Shown: positions 30,401 to 45,900 of the stretch, one piece after another
Layout: every line of letters begins with the position of its first letter
How positions within the stretch are numbered: the stretch's first letter is position 1
From: Scylla paramamosain
Lineage: Eukaryota > Arthropoda > Malacostraca > Decapoda > Portunidae
Reading direction: 5' to 3'
Assembly (NCBI RefSeq): GCF_035594125.1
Contig: NC_087158.1
Location: 4,371,001-4,435,000, forward strand
DNA length: 64,000 nucleotides
Notes under the pieces: generated by a model
Told to the model about the DNA's origin: nothing
The model's input: the letters and a program-made list of their open reading frames with translations, nothing else
Databases searched by the model: none
Program-made: the position numbers and the translations under genes

Positions 30401-31671
30401 TATTTGACTGTAGTGCAAACTACAGGAACCAGTCATTAAACAGTCACCTGTTACAAGGCCCAGACCTTACCAACAAACTTATTGGAGTGTTGTGTAGGTT
30501 TAGGCAAGAAAGCATTGCACTTGTATGTGATATAGAAGCAATGTACCATCAAGTGAAGGTCAACCCAGAACACAGAGACATGTTAAGATTCCTTTGGTGG
30601 GACAATGGTGACCTTAATAATGAGATAGCTGAATACAGGATGACAGCCCACCTGTTTGGAGCTACATCATCTCCAAGTGTAGCTAACTTTGCACTTAAGA
30701 AAGCTGCAGATGACTACGGGTGTGGATCTGATGCAGCCAAGTTTGTAAGAAACAACTTTTATGTTGATGATGGTTTGAAGTCAGTAGCTACAATGGAGGA
30801 AGCTGTCACTCTTATTCAGCAGAGCAAAGAATTATGTTACAAGGGAGGTTTTAACCTTCATAAGTTCTTGTCAAACAACAAAGATGTATTAGCTGCAATT
30901 TCTCCTCATGAGAGAGCAGATGGAATTAAAAGTTTGGATTTTAGTAAGAATGAAGACACACTGCCTATAGAAAGAACTTTGGGAGTTGAGTGGTGCATAG
31001 AATCTGACACATTTCAATTTAGAATAAAGCTGAAAGACAAGCCACTCACCAGGAGAGGCATTCTGTCAACAGTGAGCTCTATATATGATCCATTAGGTCT
31101 AGTGTCACCTCTCATACTGACTGGAAAGCAAATTTTACAAGAATTATGTAAGAATGCAGTTGAATGGGATGATGAGGTGCCAGATTATGTCAAAACTAAA
31201 TGGATAAAATGGAAGGATGAGCTGCACAAACTAGATCAGTTAAAGGTACCTAGATGCTACAAACCTGATGACTTTGGGGAAGTAGAAAAGGTTGAACTCC
31301 ATCACTTTTCAGATGCCTGTCAAGAGGGATATGGCCAGTGCTCATATATTAGATTAATTAGCAAGACTGGCCAAATTCATTGTGCATTAGTAATGGCAAA
31401 GTCACGTGTCACACCTCTAAAAACCATGACAATTCCCAGACTAGAACTAGCAGCAGCAGTGGTGTCAGTTAGAATCCATAAACTCTTGAAGGGAGAACTT
31501 GAGTATAATAATGTAGAAGAAATATTTTGGACAGACAGCAAAGTAGTCCTTGGTTACATTGCAAATGAAGCAAAGAGATTCCATGTATATGTTGCAAATA
31601 GAGTAGAAACAATAAGAGATCACACTTCACCAGATCAGTGGAAATTTGTAGAAACACATATAAGCCAGTAA
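27424..31671 (+). CDS. BEL/Pao Gag-Pol (Gag, protease, RT, RNase H)
   Basis: 1415 residues from the chosen Met; the frame is also open just upstream. A helical Gag with coiled coils (1-170) is followed by a DUF1759-type capsid region at about 277-459 and Cys/His knuckles at about 540-600 (CHYCTKDH, CTGCLKMGHKGRDC). The retropepsin-like DUF1758 domain shows YALLDEQSDASF at about 672, without the usual D-T/S-G. The reverse transcriptase has the catalytic YVDD at about 1110. The RNase H/peptidase A17 region shows HHFSDACQEGYG at about 1292. The frame stops at 31671, where the integrase frame takes over. The linker expected before the integrase looks deleted. Confidence 0.9.
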   Translation: MSSEVIEAFHQYYVEYTKLVELEPEKSEELNEELEHNQRVHHEILESIECKRKELKNDRGSICSSKRSRHSRISSTSSRSSAAQRKQEAAAKVARLRKEMEYHDSLAEAEVRLARDQAMFAKKKKERDLAVASAELNALSLVEEEVKMLPGNDESVEKQSYLQQYIESQNEMKAQAIANQQSDNAMPHKYVTFHDPQEPSSCNRDNELMTNEVDGEIFSEPQVINLNPTAQSLVPSSRRHTHNGNMPNNVRQNHQSFSHPGGTFAINIPDPKWSLPPIEPKTFDGEPMEFPSWLKNFETYVESKTSIGKERLAYLDRYTTGEAKDAIQMLMHFNSDADYVQAKKILSDRFGNKSIIADAYIKKLMNWLPISPHNGPALTAFSDFLKCCLAAMKHTSYLSFLNDLREQRKVLAKLPEHIVHDWRKQAMIYLDTNSNNNTPSSNEEHHPPFEMLCEFVQKEAKGASNPFFSWNSVSKEVNDWIKTHTRATNWKPRESNIMTKNRGSRTFMAKAIEEKPMWSFQSKVNVQANKQYPKNQERKGQFCHYCTKDHDLDDCKEFAKLDGNTRYKFAKEKWLCTGCLKMGHKGRDCRRRKVCKVCQRYHPTALHNDDMTRTESQRVPPQATQPKDDKPTVVANKVKVTESVTHDMHTMIVPVWLHHVSNEENKVLVYALLDEQSDASFIKESTLNKLGVSGPSVSLNIHTISGKQITDSIKIHGLKVRGYNEEVEIPIPSAYSTENISAGRSQIPRPETTCDWPHLKAISDKLMKYDPNSDIGLLIGLDCAEAIMAEEQIAGDSKKHPYARRTELGWGIIGRISPHSSPLEDTVVVYRTVTQEVEINEEKRVNFLVFPTKTKEMINPSQVRDMFELDFSDRKSADTPLSYEDKRFMSKMKEGVHQLKDGHYELPLPLKDDNVKLPNNKLLAEQRLKKLRAKLEKDNQHKGDYKVFMDDMITRGYAEVVPTKDLVRNDGKVWYIPHHGVYHPRKPKKLRVVFDCSANYRNQSLNSHLLQGPDLTNKLIGVLCRFRQESIALVCDIEAMYHQVKVNPEHRDMLRFLWWDNGDLNNEIAEYRMTAHLFGATSSPSVANFALKKAADDYGCGSDAAKFVRNNFYVDDGLKSVATMEEAVTLIQQSKELCYKGGFNLHKFLSNNKDVLAAISPHERADGIKSLDFSKNEDTLPIERTLGVEWCIESDTFQFRIKLKDKPLTRRGILSTVSSIYDPLGLVSPLILTGKQILQELCKNAVEWDDEVPDYVKTKWIKWKDELHKLDQLKVPRCYKPDDFGEVEKVELHHFSDACQEGYGQCSYIRLISKTGQIHCALVMAKSRVTPLKTMTIPRLELAAAVVSVRIHKLLKGELEYNNVEEIFWTDSKVVLGYIANEAKRFHVYVANRVETIRDHTSPDQWKFVETHISQ

Positions 31672-33134
31672 ATGTAGCAGAAGTGTCAGAAGCTGAGAAT
31701 GTAATTATAAAACAACTGCAAGCAAAGGCATTCCAGAAGGAGATAAATGTACTGGAATCATCTGCTAACCATAATTCTTTAATTAAAGGAGACAATGGCA
31801 AGGGAACAAAAGTGATAGACAAGACCAGTTCCCTCTATAAGTTAGATCCCTTCATTGACAAAAATGGTATCATGAGAGTAGGAGGAAGATTGAGGATTTC
31901 TAACCTGACAGATGAATCCAAACATCCAGTCATCCTCCCCAAAATGTCACACATAACCCAGCTGATAATATGCCACCATCACAAAAGAACAAATCATCAA
32001 GGCAGGGGCATAACTTTAAATGAAATCAGGTCATGTGGATACTGGATAGTAGGAGGATCATCCCTAGTATCAAGGCACATCTCAAAGTGCATTATCTGTC
32101 GTAAAGTTAGAAGTACAACACAGGGACAGAAGATGGCAGACCTGCCTATTGACAGACTAGAACCATCACCTCCTTTTACATACTCAGCAGTAGATTTCTT
32201 TGGCCCTTTCTATGTCAAAGAAGGGCGTAAAGAGCTTAAAAGATATGGAGTGCTCTTTACTTGCATGGCATGTAGAGCTGTGCTCATAGAGACAGCCAAC
32301 AGCATGGATACAAGTTCCTTCCTAAGTGCATACCGTCGCTTTGTAGGACGAAGAGGGCCCGTAAGACAGTTGAGATGTGACCAAGGAACTAACTTTGTAG
32401 GAGCCAAATCAGAGTATGAGAAATGCTTGAAAGAATTAAATAACAATAAAGTTAGACAAGAACTCATGAAAGATCAGTGTGACTGGATTGTTTTTAACAT
32501 GAATGTACCCAGTTCCAGTCACATGGGAGGTGTTTGGGAGAGGCAGATACGCACAGTGAGAAATGTACTCTCTGTGTTACTTGATCAGCATGGTACCCAG
32601 TTAGATGACCAAGATCTGAGAACCTTCTTAGTTGAAACAGAAAGTATAGTTAATGGTCGTCCCCTAACCGTGGACCATCTTAACTCCCCAGAAAGTCCTA
32701 CACCGTTGACACCTAATAATTTGTTAACTATGAAAACAAAGGTAGTACTGCCTCCTCCAAGCATCTTCATTAAGAAGGACATGTACTGTATAAAGAGATG
32801 GCGCAGAGCACAATACCTGGCCAACCAGTTCTGGTCCAGGTGGAAAAAGGAGTATGTGCAATTCCTACAACTTAGAAATAAGTGGACAACACCAAAGAGG
32901 AATCTCAGTGTAAATGACATAGTTATCATCAAAGATCAGAATTTAGCAAGGAACCAGTGGAAACTGGGAAGAGTAACAGAAGTATCTCCTGATCATGATG
33001 GCCTAGTAAGAAAGGTTAAGGTCCTGGTTTCAGACTGTAATCTCGACAACCAGGGAAGACACACAAAGGCAAACAGGACCATCATAGAGAGGCCAATACA
33101 TAGTCTAGTATTGCTGTTAGAAGGTAATGCATAA
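31638..33134 (+). CDS. BEL/Pao integrase
   Basis: A zinc-binding segment (HHHKRTNHQGR, then CIICRKVR) is followed by the DDE core. The first Asp is in SAVDFFGPFYV, the second in LRCDQGTNFVGA and the Glu in GGVWERQIRTV. The C-terminal DUF5641-type domain, with VNDIVIIKDQNLARNQWKLG, follows. Integrase inserts the DNA copy. The frame overlaps the previous one by 34 bp in a different phase. The junction has lost part of the usual RNase H-integrase linker, so a deletion in pol is more likely than programmed shifting. The start Met is arbitrary. Confidence 0.88.
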   Translation: MEICRNTYKPVNVAEVSEAENVIIKQLQAKAFQKEINVLESSANHNSLIKGDNGKGTKVIDKTSSLYKLDPFIDKNGIMRVGGRLRISNLTDESKHPVILPKMSHITQLIICHHHKRTNHQGRGITLNEIRSCGYWIVGGSSLVSRHISKCIICRKVRSTTQGQKMADLPIDRLEPSPPFTYSAVDFFGPFYVKEGRKELKRYGVLFTCMACRAVLIETANSMDTSSFLSAYRRFVGRRGPVRQLRCDQGTNFVGAKSEYEKCLKELNNNKVRQELMKDQCDWIVFNMNVPSSSHMGGVWERQIRTVRNVLSVLLDQHGTQLDDQDLRTFLVETESIVNGRPLTVDHLNSPESPTPLTPNNLLTMKTKVVLPPPSIFIKKDMYCIKRWRRAQYLANQFWSRWKKEYVQFLQLRNKWTTPKRNLSVNDIVIIKDQNLARNQWKLGRVTEVSPDHDGLVRKVKVLVSDCNLDNQGRHTKANRTIIERPIHSLVLLLEGNA

Positions 33135-33257
33135 TAATAGACCGGAGCATCCCCGCCAAGGAGCCAGTGTAACAAAACATATTATGTGCTAATCCTAGTT
33201 TTAAGGTACATACTAATGTTAATTTAAGGTAAATTGTTACACAATTTAGGGGAGCCA

Positions 33258-34690
<1,433 letters not shown>

Positions 34691-34739
34691 GTATGTATTT
34701 GTATATCATGAATAAAGACAACCTTCCAGATAACAATCC

Positions 34740-35863
34740 CCTCTTCAGTGAGGCTGGAGGCTATAGACATTACAACTAGTGAAATACATGACAAACTGAA
34801 AAATGTCAAAGTGGACAAGTCTCAAGGCCCAGATGAAATTCACCCAAGATTACTTAAAAAAAATTAAGCAAGGGAGCCGCTACAACGCCTATTTAATACA
34901 TCAGTCAAAACAGGGAAAGTACCAGAGATGTGGAAGAGAGCAACAATATCTGTATTATTTAAGAAGGGCTGTAGGAAAAATCCAAATAACTATATACCCG
35001 TAAGCCTCACATGTGTTATTTGTAAAGTTCTGGAATCTATAATAAGAAACACAATATTGAATCATTTACTAGAAAATAACTTATTAAGCCCTAATGAAAA
35101 GGCAGATCTATTACACTGCAAATGCTAAATGTGATGAATGCTTGGACTGAAGCACTTGACAGAGGAGGTGAGCTAGATGTAGTGTATTTGGATATTAAAA
35201 AGGCCTTTGATACAGTGCCACACAAGATATTGATTTTTAAATTAAAAAGTTATGGTATCGGTGGACAACTTACTTCGTGGATTTCAGCATTGCTATCGGG
35301 GAGAAAACAGCGAGTTGTCGTGGATGGTTCATCATCGGAATGGAAAGAGGTGTCGAGTATCTCGAGGTAGTGCCACTGGACCACTGTTGTTTATTATATA
35401 TATCAATGATTTGCCAGATAATATAGCCTCAACTTTATACATGTTTGCGGACGATACAAAGTGCTTCACAGAGATAGTGAATTCCACTGACCAAGTAATA
35501 CTCCTAAACGACATAAACAGACTTCAAGAGTGATCAGAGAGATGGATACTTCAGTTTCACCCTGAGAAGTGCAAGATTATGAGTGTCAAGATCTAAGTCA
35601 TATAATCACAGGCAATATACAATGAGGAACGAAGATCAAGTAGTATCTTTTAGAGAGCTGACGTGGAAAAAATCTGGGCATAATGGTGGAAGAACAATTG
35701 AATTTTGAAAATCATATAAATGAAAAGATTAACGAAGCAAGTAGAGTAATGGGGCTTATCAGAAGATCTTTCCTCTATTTAAACCAAGAAAATTTCAAGA
35801 AACTTTATATTGCATTAGCGAGACCTGATCTTGAATTTGGTAACAATCTGGGGCCCTCCCCCC
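34740..35863 (+). pseudogene. CR1-like LINE reverse transcriptase, 5' piece
   Basis: Plus-strand pieces in several frames follow ORF2 order. The palm A-box is DVVYLDIKKAFDTVPHKI near 35180. A GxxxGPLLFIIYINDLPDN motif lies at about 35370-35420, the catalytic box FADD at about 35442, and [20 protein letters not shown] near 35770. Frameshifts and stops make it inactive. The frame is broken at 35864 by C, A and AT runs. The missing C-terminal end occurs 12 kb downstream at 47907. Confidence 0.82.
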
Positions 35864-39297
<3,434 letters not shown>

Positions 39298-40960
39298 CTA
39301 TCTATTAAAATTCTTCACAATGATGTTTTCCATGCCCTCGCTGGCCTAAATCCTCGGAAGGCTTATGGATCTGATGGAATCCCTCCTATTGTTCTGCGAA
39401 ACTGTGCCTCTGTGCTTGCACCTTGCCTAGTCAAACTCTTTCATCTCTGTCTGTCAACATCTACCTTTCCTTCTTGCTGGAAGTTTGCCTACATTCAGCC
39501 TGTTCCTAAAAAGGGCGACTGTTCTAATCCCTCAAACTATCGTCCTATTGCTTTAATTTTCTGCCTATGTAAAGTTTTTGAAGAATCTTCCTCAACAGGA
39601 TGATTCTTAAACATCTATCACTTCACAACCTTTTATCTGATCGCCAGTATGGGTTCCGTCAAGGCCGCTCTACTGGTGATCTGGCTTTCCTTACTGAGTC
39701 TTGGTCATCCTCTTTTAGAGATTTTGGTGAAACTTTTGCTGTTGCCTTGAATATATCAAAAATTTTTGATAGAGTCTGGCACAAAGCTTTGATTTCCAAA
39801 CTATCCTCCTACAGCTTCTCTCCTTCTGTCTGTAACTTCATCTCAAGTTTCCTTTCTGACCATTCTATTGCTGCTGTAGTAGACGGTCACTGTTCTTCTC
39901 CTAAATCTATTAACAGCGGTGTTCCTGTCACCCGCTCTCTTATTATTCTTCATCAATGACCTAAACCAAACTTCTTGTCCTATCCACTCCTACGCTGATA
40001 TCACCCTGCACTTTTCCACGTCTTTTCATAAACGTCCAACCTTTCAGGAAGTAAACATTTCACGCAGGGAAGCCACAGAACGCCTGACTTCTGATCTTTC
40101 TAAAATTTCTGATTGGGGCAGAGCAAAGTTGGTATCGTTCAATGCCTCAAAAACTCAATTCCTCAATCTATCAACTCGACACAACCTTCTAGACAACTAC
40201 TAACCCCTCTTCTTCAATGACACAACTGTCCCCCTCTTCTACATTGAACATCCTCGGTCTGTCCTTTACTTATAATCTGAACAGGAAACTTCACATCTCA
40301 TCTCTAGCTAAAACAGCTTCTATGAAGTTAGGAATTTTGAGACGTCTCCGCCAGTTTTTCTCACCCCCCAGCTGCTAACTCTGTACAAGGGCCTTATCCG
40401 TCCATGTATGGAGTATGCTTCACATGTCTAGGAGGTTTCCACTCATACCGCTCTTCTAGACAGGGTGGAATCAAAAGCTTTTCGTCTCATCAACTCCTTT
40501 CCTCTAACTGACTGTCTTCAGCCTCTCTCTCGTCGCTGCATTGTTGCATCTCTAGCTGTCTTCTACCGCTATTTTCATACTAACTGCTCTTCTGATCTTG
40601 CTAACTGCATGCCTCTCCTCCTCCTGCGGCCTCGCTGCACAAGACTTTCTTCTTTTTCTCATCCCTATTCTGTCCACCTCTCTAATGCAAGAGTTAACCA
40701 GTATTCTCAATCATTCATCTCTTTCTCTGGTAAACTCTGGAACTCCCTGCCTGCTTCTGTATTTCCACCTTCCTATGACTTGAATTCCTTTAAGAGGGAG
40801 GTTTCAAGACACTTATCCTTCAATTTTTTTATTACCGCTTTGGACCATTTTATGGGACTGGCATCTCAGTGGGCTTTTTTTTTTTTTTTTATTGGACTTC
40901 TGTTGCCCTTGGCCAGTGTCCCTCCTACATAAAGAAAAAAAAAAAGAAAAAAAAAAAGAA

Positions 40961-40968
<8 letters not shown>
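39298..40968 (+). pseudogene. Second Jockey-type LINE copy, 5' truncated
   Basis: Starts inside ORF2 ([19 protein letters not shown]) immediately after the first copy's poly-A. It runs parallel to it through the reverse transcriptase and 3' tail, ending in A-rich sequence with scattered G. Several indels shift the frame. The catalytic box is changed (SYADITLHF, with one Asp lost by a 3-base deletion near 39995). It is not active. The two copies lie head to tail with no spacer. Confidence 0.88.

Positions 40969-41015
<47 letters not shown>
40969..41015. repeat. (AT)n tract, left target flank of the Gmr1-like element
   Basis: About 47 bp of AT directly before the LTR. The partner tract is at 47824-47906. 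Confidence 0.95.
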
Positions 41016-41019
<4 letters not shown>

Positions 41020-41731
41020 AGAGCACAGGGACACTAGATTTTGAGAGGGCAATAAATTACCGCCCCGTCATAGGAGAGAACCATCCGCCATGCGGGCAGG
41101 TGGGCGGAGCCTGTATCAATGCGCGCGGGCCGAGGTGAGCGGGGCACGACCTTGCTCGGCCTCACTCCCAGCCAGGTCACCCAGCGCCCAGGACGTGCCC
41201 TCCTCGACTCCTCCCGAACCAGCCTGCAGAAAGGACAGCGTGGTGCAGCGGTAAGCCGAAGCCCTGACCAACGAAGCTGGCTTTCATCGAAGCAGACTGG
41301 AGGAGTGAGTACACCAGTGGAACGCCTGGGGTGAGTTATTTGTGGTAAGGCCTGTTAACAAGATTTCATTTCCAGTCACCCAGCGACCACGTGGTCGTCG
41401 CTCCTTGCCCGGCATAAGTGATACAGTGCATAGTGCCGACTAATTACCTCCGTGACCCAGTAATTTAACGTCAGGCTGTGCTCTCACAACGCAAAAGGAC
41501 CGCGCATTGGCCTCACTTCCGAAGGAATAGGTATTTCTTTGTGTGCGGCCCACGCGCCACTGAGTGTAGCCATAGCTAGCCAGGCCTTTGTTGTAATTAC
41601 TGTGTAAATATAAGTCAAATATTTACGACTGTGCTTTCTTTTGAGTGTCCCACCCTAGTCTACCTGGAGACTCAACCAGGAGTCGCATGTGATCGGCAGG
41701 GGTAACGTAAAGGAAACACCGATCCATGACA
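41016..41731 (+). repeat. 5' LTR of the Gmr1-like element
   Basis: 716 bp, TGTGAG...ATGACA, GC-richer than its surroundings. Confidence 0.93.
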
Positions 41732-41733
41732 AT

Positions 41734-41751
41734 TGGCGCCCGAACAGGGAC
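41734..41751 (+). promoter_or_regulatory. Primer binding site, tRNA-Lys3 type
   Basis: TGGCGCCCGAACAGGGAC, two bases after the LTR. This 18-mer is the well-known complement of the 3' end of animal lysine tRNA (UUU), the primer used by many retroviruses and retrotransposons. Confidence 0.9.
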
Positions 41752-41825
41752 CTCATACTAAGCGCAGTCACGGTAGAGTAATTCTTTGGTGCCGAGTACC
41801 TTGCTGATATCTTTTGCTGCAGACA

Positions 41826-42956
41826 ATGGCGTCCGAGGGTCACAGTGAATCTTTCGATCCCTTTGCGAGATTTAGGCCTGAAATCGCGGCGCTGAACATA
41901 ACAGCAGCGACGAAGGTTAGTGAGTATATACAGAAGCGGCTAGCTGAGGAGAGAGAGGACCGCTTACGTGTCGAGGAACGTGAGAGAGAGGACCGCCAGC
42001 GGGAGGAGGAAAGGCAGGAACGTGTGAGGCAGGAAATGATTCGTGGTGAGGAACGGGAACACGAGAAGGCGATGGCTGAAATGGAGCTTCGCCGTGTGGA
42101 GGCAGAAGAGACTCGATCTCGAAGTTCTGAGGGAAACACTCTTCGTGCCTTACATAGGGTGAAACTAAATGCTTACCGTGAAGGGGAAGACATTGATGCT
42201 TTCATTTCCCGTTTCGAGAGGCTGGCCAAGTTGTATCAGATGGAGTCTGAAGAGAAGGCCATCGAATTTTACAGCCTGTTTACAGGCAAAGCCTTGTCCA
42301 TCGTACATGGGCTAGGGCCTGAAGATAACTCGTACGAGCACATGAAATGCGCTCTTTTGAAGGCGTTTGGCAGAACGGCAGAGGCAGCCAAGCAGGCATT
42401 TCGCAGTGCCGCTATCAGTGATAACGAAACCGCCGTTCAGGCTCACGTCAGAATTTCTCGTCTCTTTGACGAGCGAGTGCAAAAGGAAGGGATTTACCTC
42501 ACGTATGAAGTGCTACGGGAGTTAGTCATACGCGATAGGTTTGAGGAAATGTGCCCGCCTGAGTTTGTGGCCACCACTAAGGCCACGGGGAACGTACAGG
42601 CAAACAAAATGGCGGAAAACCTGGACCTCCATTTTTCCGCACATGAGCGTAAAAATGTTCCCCGAGTTCGTTCTGCGGGGAGCGGCAACAAGGCGCAACC
42701 CAACGATCCGGAGCCAGTAAGGAAGGAGCAGACACCGTCTCCCTTCCGGCAGAATAAGCCACAAGGACACCCCAGGGAGGGTAGTAAGTTTCAACCACCA
42801 CGTGGGTGGAATACCGGCTCATGGCGTCCCACACCACCTATGAGAGCTGCCTCACACACGGGCAAATATGCTGCCGCGCTACTCGATGCGCCGGACGATA
42901 TTGTACCAGCGGCAGACACTACCCCAATCACAGCTGTCCAGAACCACCCATTTTGA
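41826..42956 (+). CDS. gag: Gag of the Gmr1-like element
   Basis: 376 residues from ATG 41826 (MASEGHSESFDPFARF). The first third holds a long, highly charged Glu/Arg coiled coil (about residues 35-100). A retrotransposon-Gag capsid-like region follows (LNAYREGEDIDAFISRFERL onwards). The C-terminus is basic and Pro-rich, and I find no CCHC knuckle, so RNA binding may rest on basic residues. The stop is TGA at 42954-42956, followed by CTAGCG in the same frame as Pol. An upstream start in the same frame at 41814 is not ATG. Confidence 0.9.
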   Translation: MASEGHSESFDPFARFRPEIAALNITAATKVSEYIQKRLAEEREDRLRVEEREREDRQREEERQERVRQEMIRGEEREHEKAMAEMELRRVEAEETRSRSSEGNTLRALHRVKLNAYREGEDIDAFISRFERLAKLYQMESEEKAIEFYSLFTGKALSIVHGLGPEDNSYEHMKCALLKAFGRTAEAAKQAFRSAAISDNETAVQAHVRISRLFDERVQKEGIYLTYEVLRELVIRDRFEEMCPPEFVATTKATGNVQANKMAENLDLHFSAHERKNVPRVRSAGSGNKAQPNDPEPVRKEQTPSPFRQNKPQGHPREGSKFQPPRGWNTGSWRPTPPMRAASHTGKYAAALLDAPDDIVPAADTTPITAVQNHPF

Positions 42957-42960
42957 CTAG
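42954..42960 (+). promoter_or_regulatory. Candidate leaky stop, UGA-CUAG
   Basis: The gag stop TGA is followed by CTAG. UGA-CUA(G) is an established context for stop-codon readthrough in animal and viral mRNAs. Pol continues in the same frame with no further stop to 46277, so readthrough would yield a Gag-Pol fusion without frameshifting. A single-base mutation of a sense codon is the alternative. Confidence 0.65.
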
Positions 42961-45900
42961 CGGCCACCTCTTCAGTACTAGGAGGTTCACCGCGGGGATT
43001 GATAGTGAAAAACGGTAGAGTAGGGGGCAGGTTGGTAAGGGTAATGAGGGACAATGGTTCTACCGGCTGTGTAGTGAAAGAAGCCCTGGTTACCCCTGCT
43101 CAGTTCACAGGAGAACACGTGAGAGTCGTCATGATTAACGGCTCTATGGCTACTTGCCCGATAGCTGTAGTCGACGTCGAGACGCCATTCCTCACTGGCA
43201 GAATCCAGGCCGCTGTGATGAAACAGCCTATCTATGAATTGATAATCGGTAACGTTGAAGGTGTGAGGGACGTTCGAAACACGGACGCCGCGACCCAAAC
43301 CGAAGATCAAGTAGGTGCCGCCCTGACGCGAGCCCAGGCACGAGAGACACGGCCCGTGGTCCCTCTCAAGCTCACATCACCTGACGAGCTGCTCAATAGC
43401 GCTAACGTCACTGCCGCACAAAAGACCGATCCCTCCCTTGCAAACATTCGGAAGCAAGCCGCTGAGGGGGTATCGAGGGTAAATAAATACGGAACGACTC
43501 GCTTCTGCCAACACAGAGGAAAGTTGTATAGAGAAGTCATCTCCGACCTCGGTGAGACTCGGTCGCAATTCGTGGTGCCTGCACAGTACCGCCACGCGGT
43601 GATGGAGATGGGGCACAGCGCGGCCTTGGGTGGTCACATGGGGCGACAGAAAACACAAGACCGCATTAGTCACACATTTTTCTGGCCTGGCGTGATGGCC
43701 GATATCGCGAGATTCGTGAGATCCTGTGACGTGTGTCAAAAAACTGTAGACAAGGGCCGTGTGAAACCTGCGCCGCTAAGACCCATGCCCCTTATATCCG
43801 AACCATTTGAGAGGGTAGCCGTAGATATTGTTGGGCCGATCACGCCACGCGCGACTGACGGATCAAAATATCTACTCACGTGTGTGGACTTCAGCACCCG
43901 TTGGCCTGAAGCAGTACCTCTGAAAAATATAGAGGCCACCACAGTGGCTGAAGCGCTGGTAGGGATATTCTGCCGTGTGGGCATTCCCAAGGAGGTGCTG
44001 AGTGACCGAGGCACTCAGTTTACGTCTGCCATGATGGACGAGACGTTTAGGATTCTTTCTGTGAAGGGCCTTAACACGACACCCTGGCATCCCATGGGTA
44101 ACGGTCTGTGTGAGAGGTTCAACGGCACACTGAAAAAAATGCTCAAGCGGCTGGCCGCCGAGCAACCCAAGGAATGGCCGAGATTTGTGGCTCCTCTCCT
44201 GTTCGCATACAGGGAAGCACCGCAGAGTACTCTGAAGTTCTCGCCTTTCGAGCTACTCTATGGAAGAGCAGTGCGCGGTCCACTCCAAGTGCTGAGAGAG
44301 CTATGGGACGAGGACGTGCCAAGTCCGGAGGTACGTACGACATACGAGTATGTTATAAACCTGGCTGGCAGACTTAGGGAAACCTGTCGTATGGCCAAGG
44401 AAGAACTCCTGAAGGCCCAGGAGGTACAAAAGGCCCATTATGATCGCAATGCGCGACTACGCACACTGCAGCCTGGCCAGGAGTGCTTAGTACTCCTACC
44501 CACTGCTCATAATAAGTTGCTGGCGCAGTGGAAGGGGCCTTATGAGGTCCTAGAGCGCGTCTCCGACTTAAATTATGTAGTATTGATTGATGGGAAACGG
44601 AAACGTCTTCACATTAACATGCTTAAGGAGTATCATGCGCCTACCATCTCTGGTAGCGCTGGCGCTCAGGAACCAGCATATGCTGAGGATAGGGCCACAT
44701 GTTTGAAAGCCGTGCGTGATATTTTTTCCCTCTCAACAGCTGCGAAGGAGGAAGGTGAGATCAAATGTAGTGCAGCTGTGATTCACGATGCAGAGGACGT
44801 AGGAGATGGTCCTCTCACTGTACAAAAGCGTCAGACGGAGACTGTAGATGACGTCACATTATCTGAAAGGCTAACACCTGAGGAAGTATCGATAATAAAG
44901 GATCTTCTAGGTGAATATGCGGAGGTCTTTTCTGACAAGCCTCGCGTGGCCCGGGTGTCGCCACACAAGATCACCCTAACGAACCGAAAGCCAGTGAAGG
45001 TGAAACCCTATCAGGTCCCTCTGCAGCTTAGGGACGCTGTGGCTGAGGAAATACAAGAAATGGAGGACTTAGGCATTATCGAGAGATCCGATTCTCCGTA
45101 CTGTAGTCCTATGGTCGTCGTACGCAAGAAAGGCGGTAGTGTTAGGATCTGCGGTGACTTCCGAAGGATTAACGCAGTAACACAAATAGACGCAGAGCCC
45201 ATGTTCGACCAACAGGAGATATTTAGCCGGCTGTCACACTCGAGGGTGTTTAGCAAACTGGACCTCACGAAAGGATTCTTTCAGATCCCGCTTGACCCCG
45301 AGTCAAAGAAAATAACGGCTTTTGCCACCCCCAGCGGCCTCTATCAATATCGGGTCCTTCCTTTCGGCCTTGCCAATTCTCCCGCGGTCTTCAACCGCCG
45401 AATAAGACAGGTACTAGGTGACCTGAATGGGGTCGAGGTTTTCGTAGATGACGTACTGATTCATTCTACGGATTTGGAGGACCACGTAAGACTGTTACGT
45501 ATGGTCCTTGATAAACTCAGAGACGCCAACATGACGGTTAAGCCGAGCAAGTGTGAGTTGGCCAAGGCAGATGTCGAATTCCTAGGCCACAAGGTGAGTC
45601 AAGGACAGTGCCTCTGCTTGGAGGACAAGGTTCAGAAAATAAAGGAAGCTCCTGTTCCCCACACCAAAAGACAGGTCCGATCGTTCCTAGGGTTGGCAGG
45701 GTATTACCGCAGGTTTGTCCCCAACTTTGCCGCGGTGGCGCTGCCGCTCTATGAGCTTGTTAAGAAAAGAGCACCAAATAAGGTTGAGTGGGGTCCCCAC
45801 GAGGACAGATCATTCAAGGCACTGAAGTCCTTGCTGTGCAAGGACCCTATCCTCCAGTTGCCTGACCCTACAAAGCCCTTTGTGCTTAGGACCGATGCTT

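Noticed and set aside
41734..41751. Possible lentivirus, because the primer site equals that of HIV-1
   Set aside because: The match only reflects shared use of a lysine tRNA. Pol is Ty3/gypsy-type with Gmr1 order, and no lentiviral genes are present.
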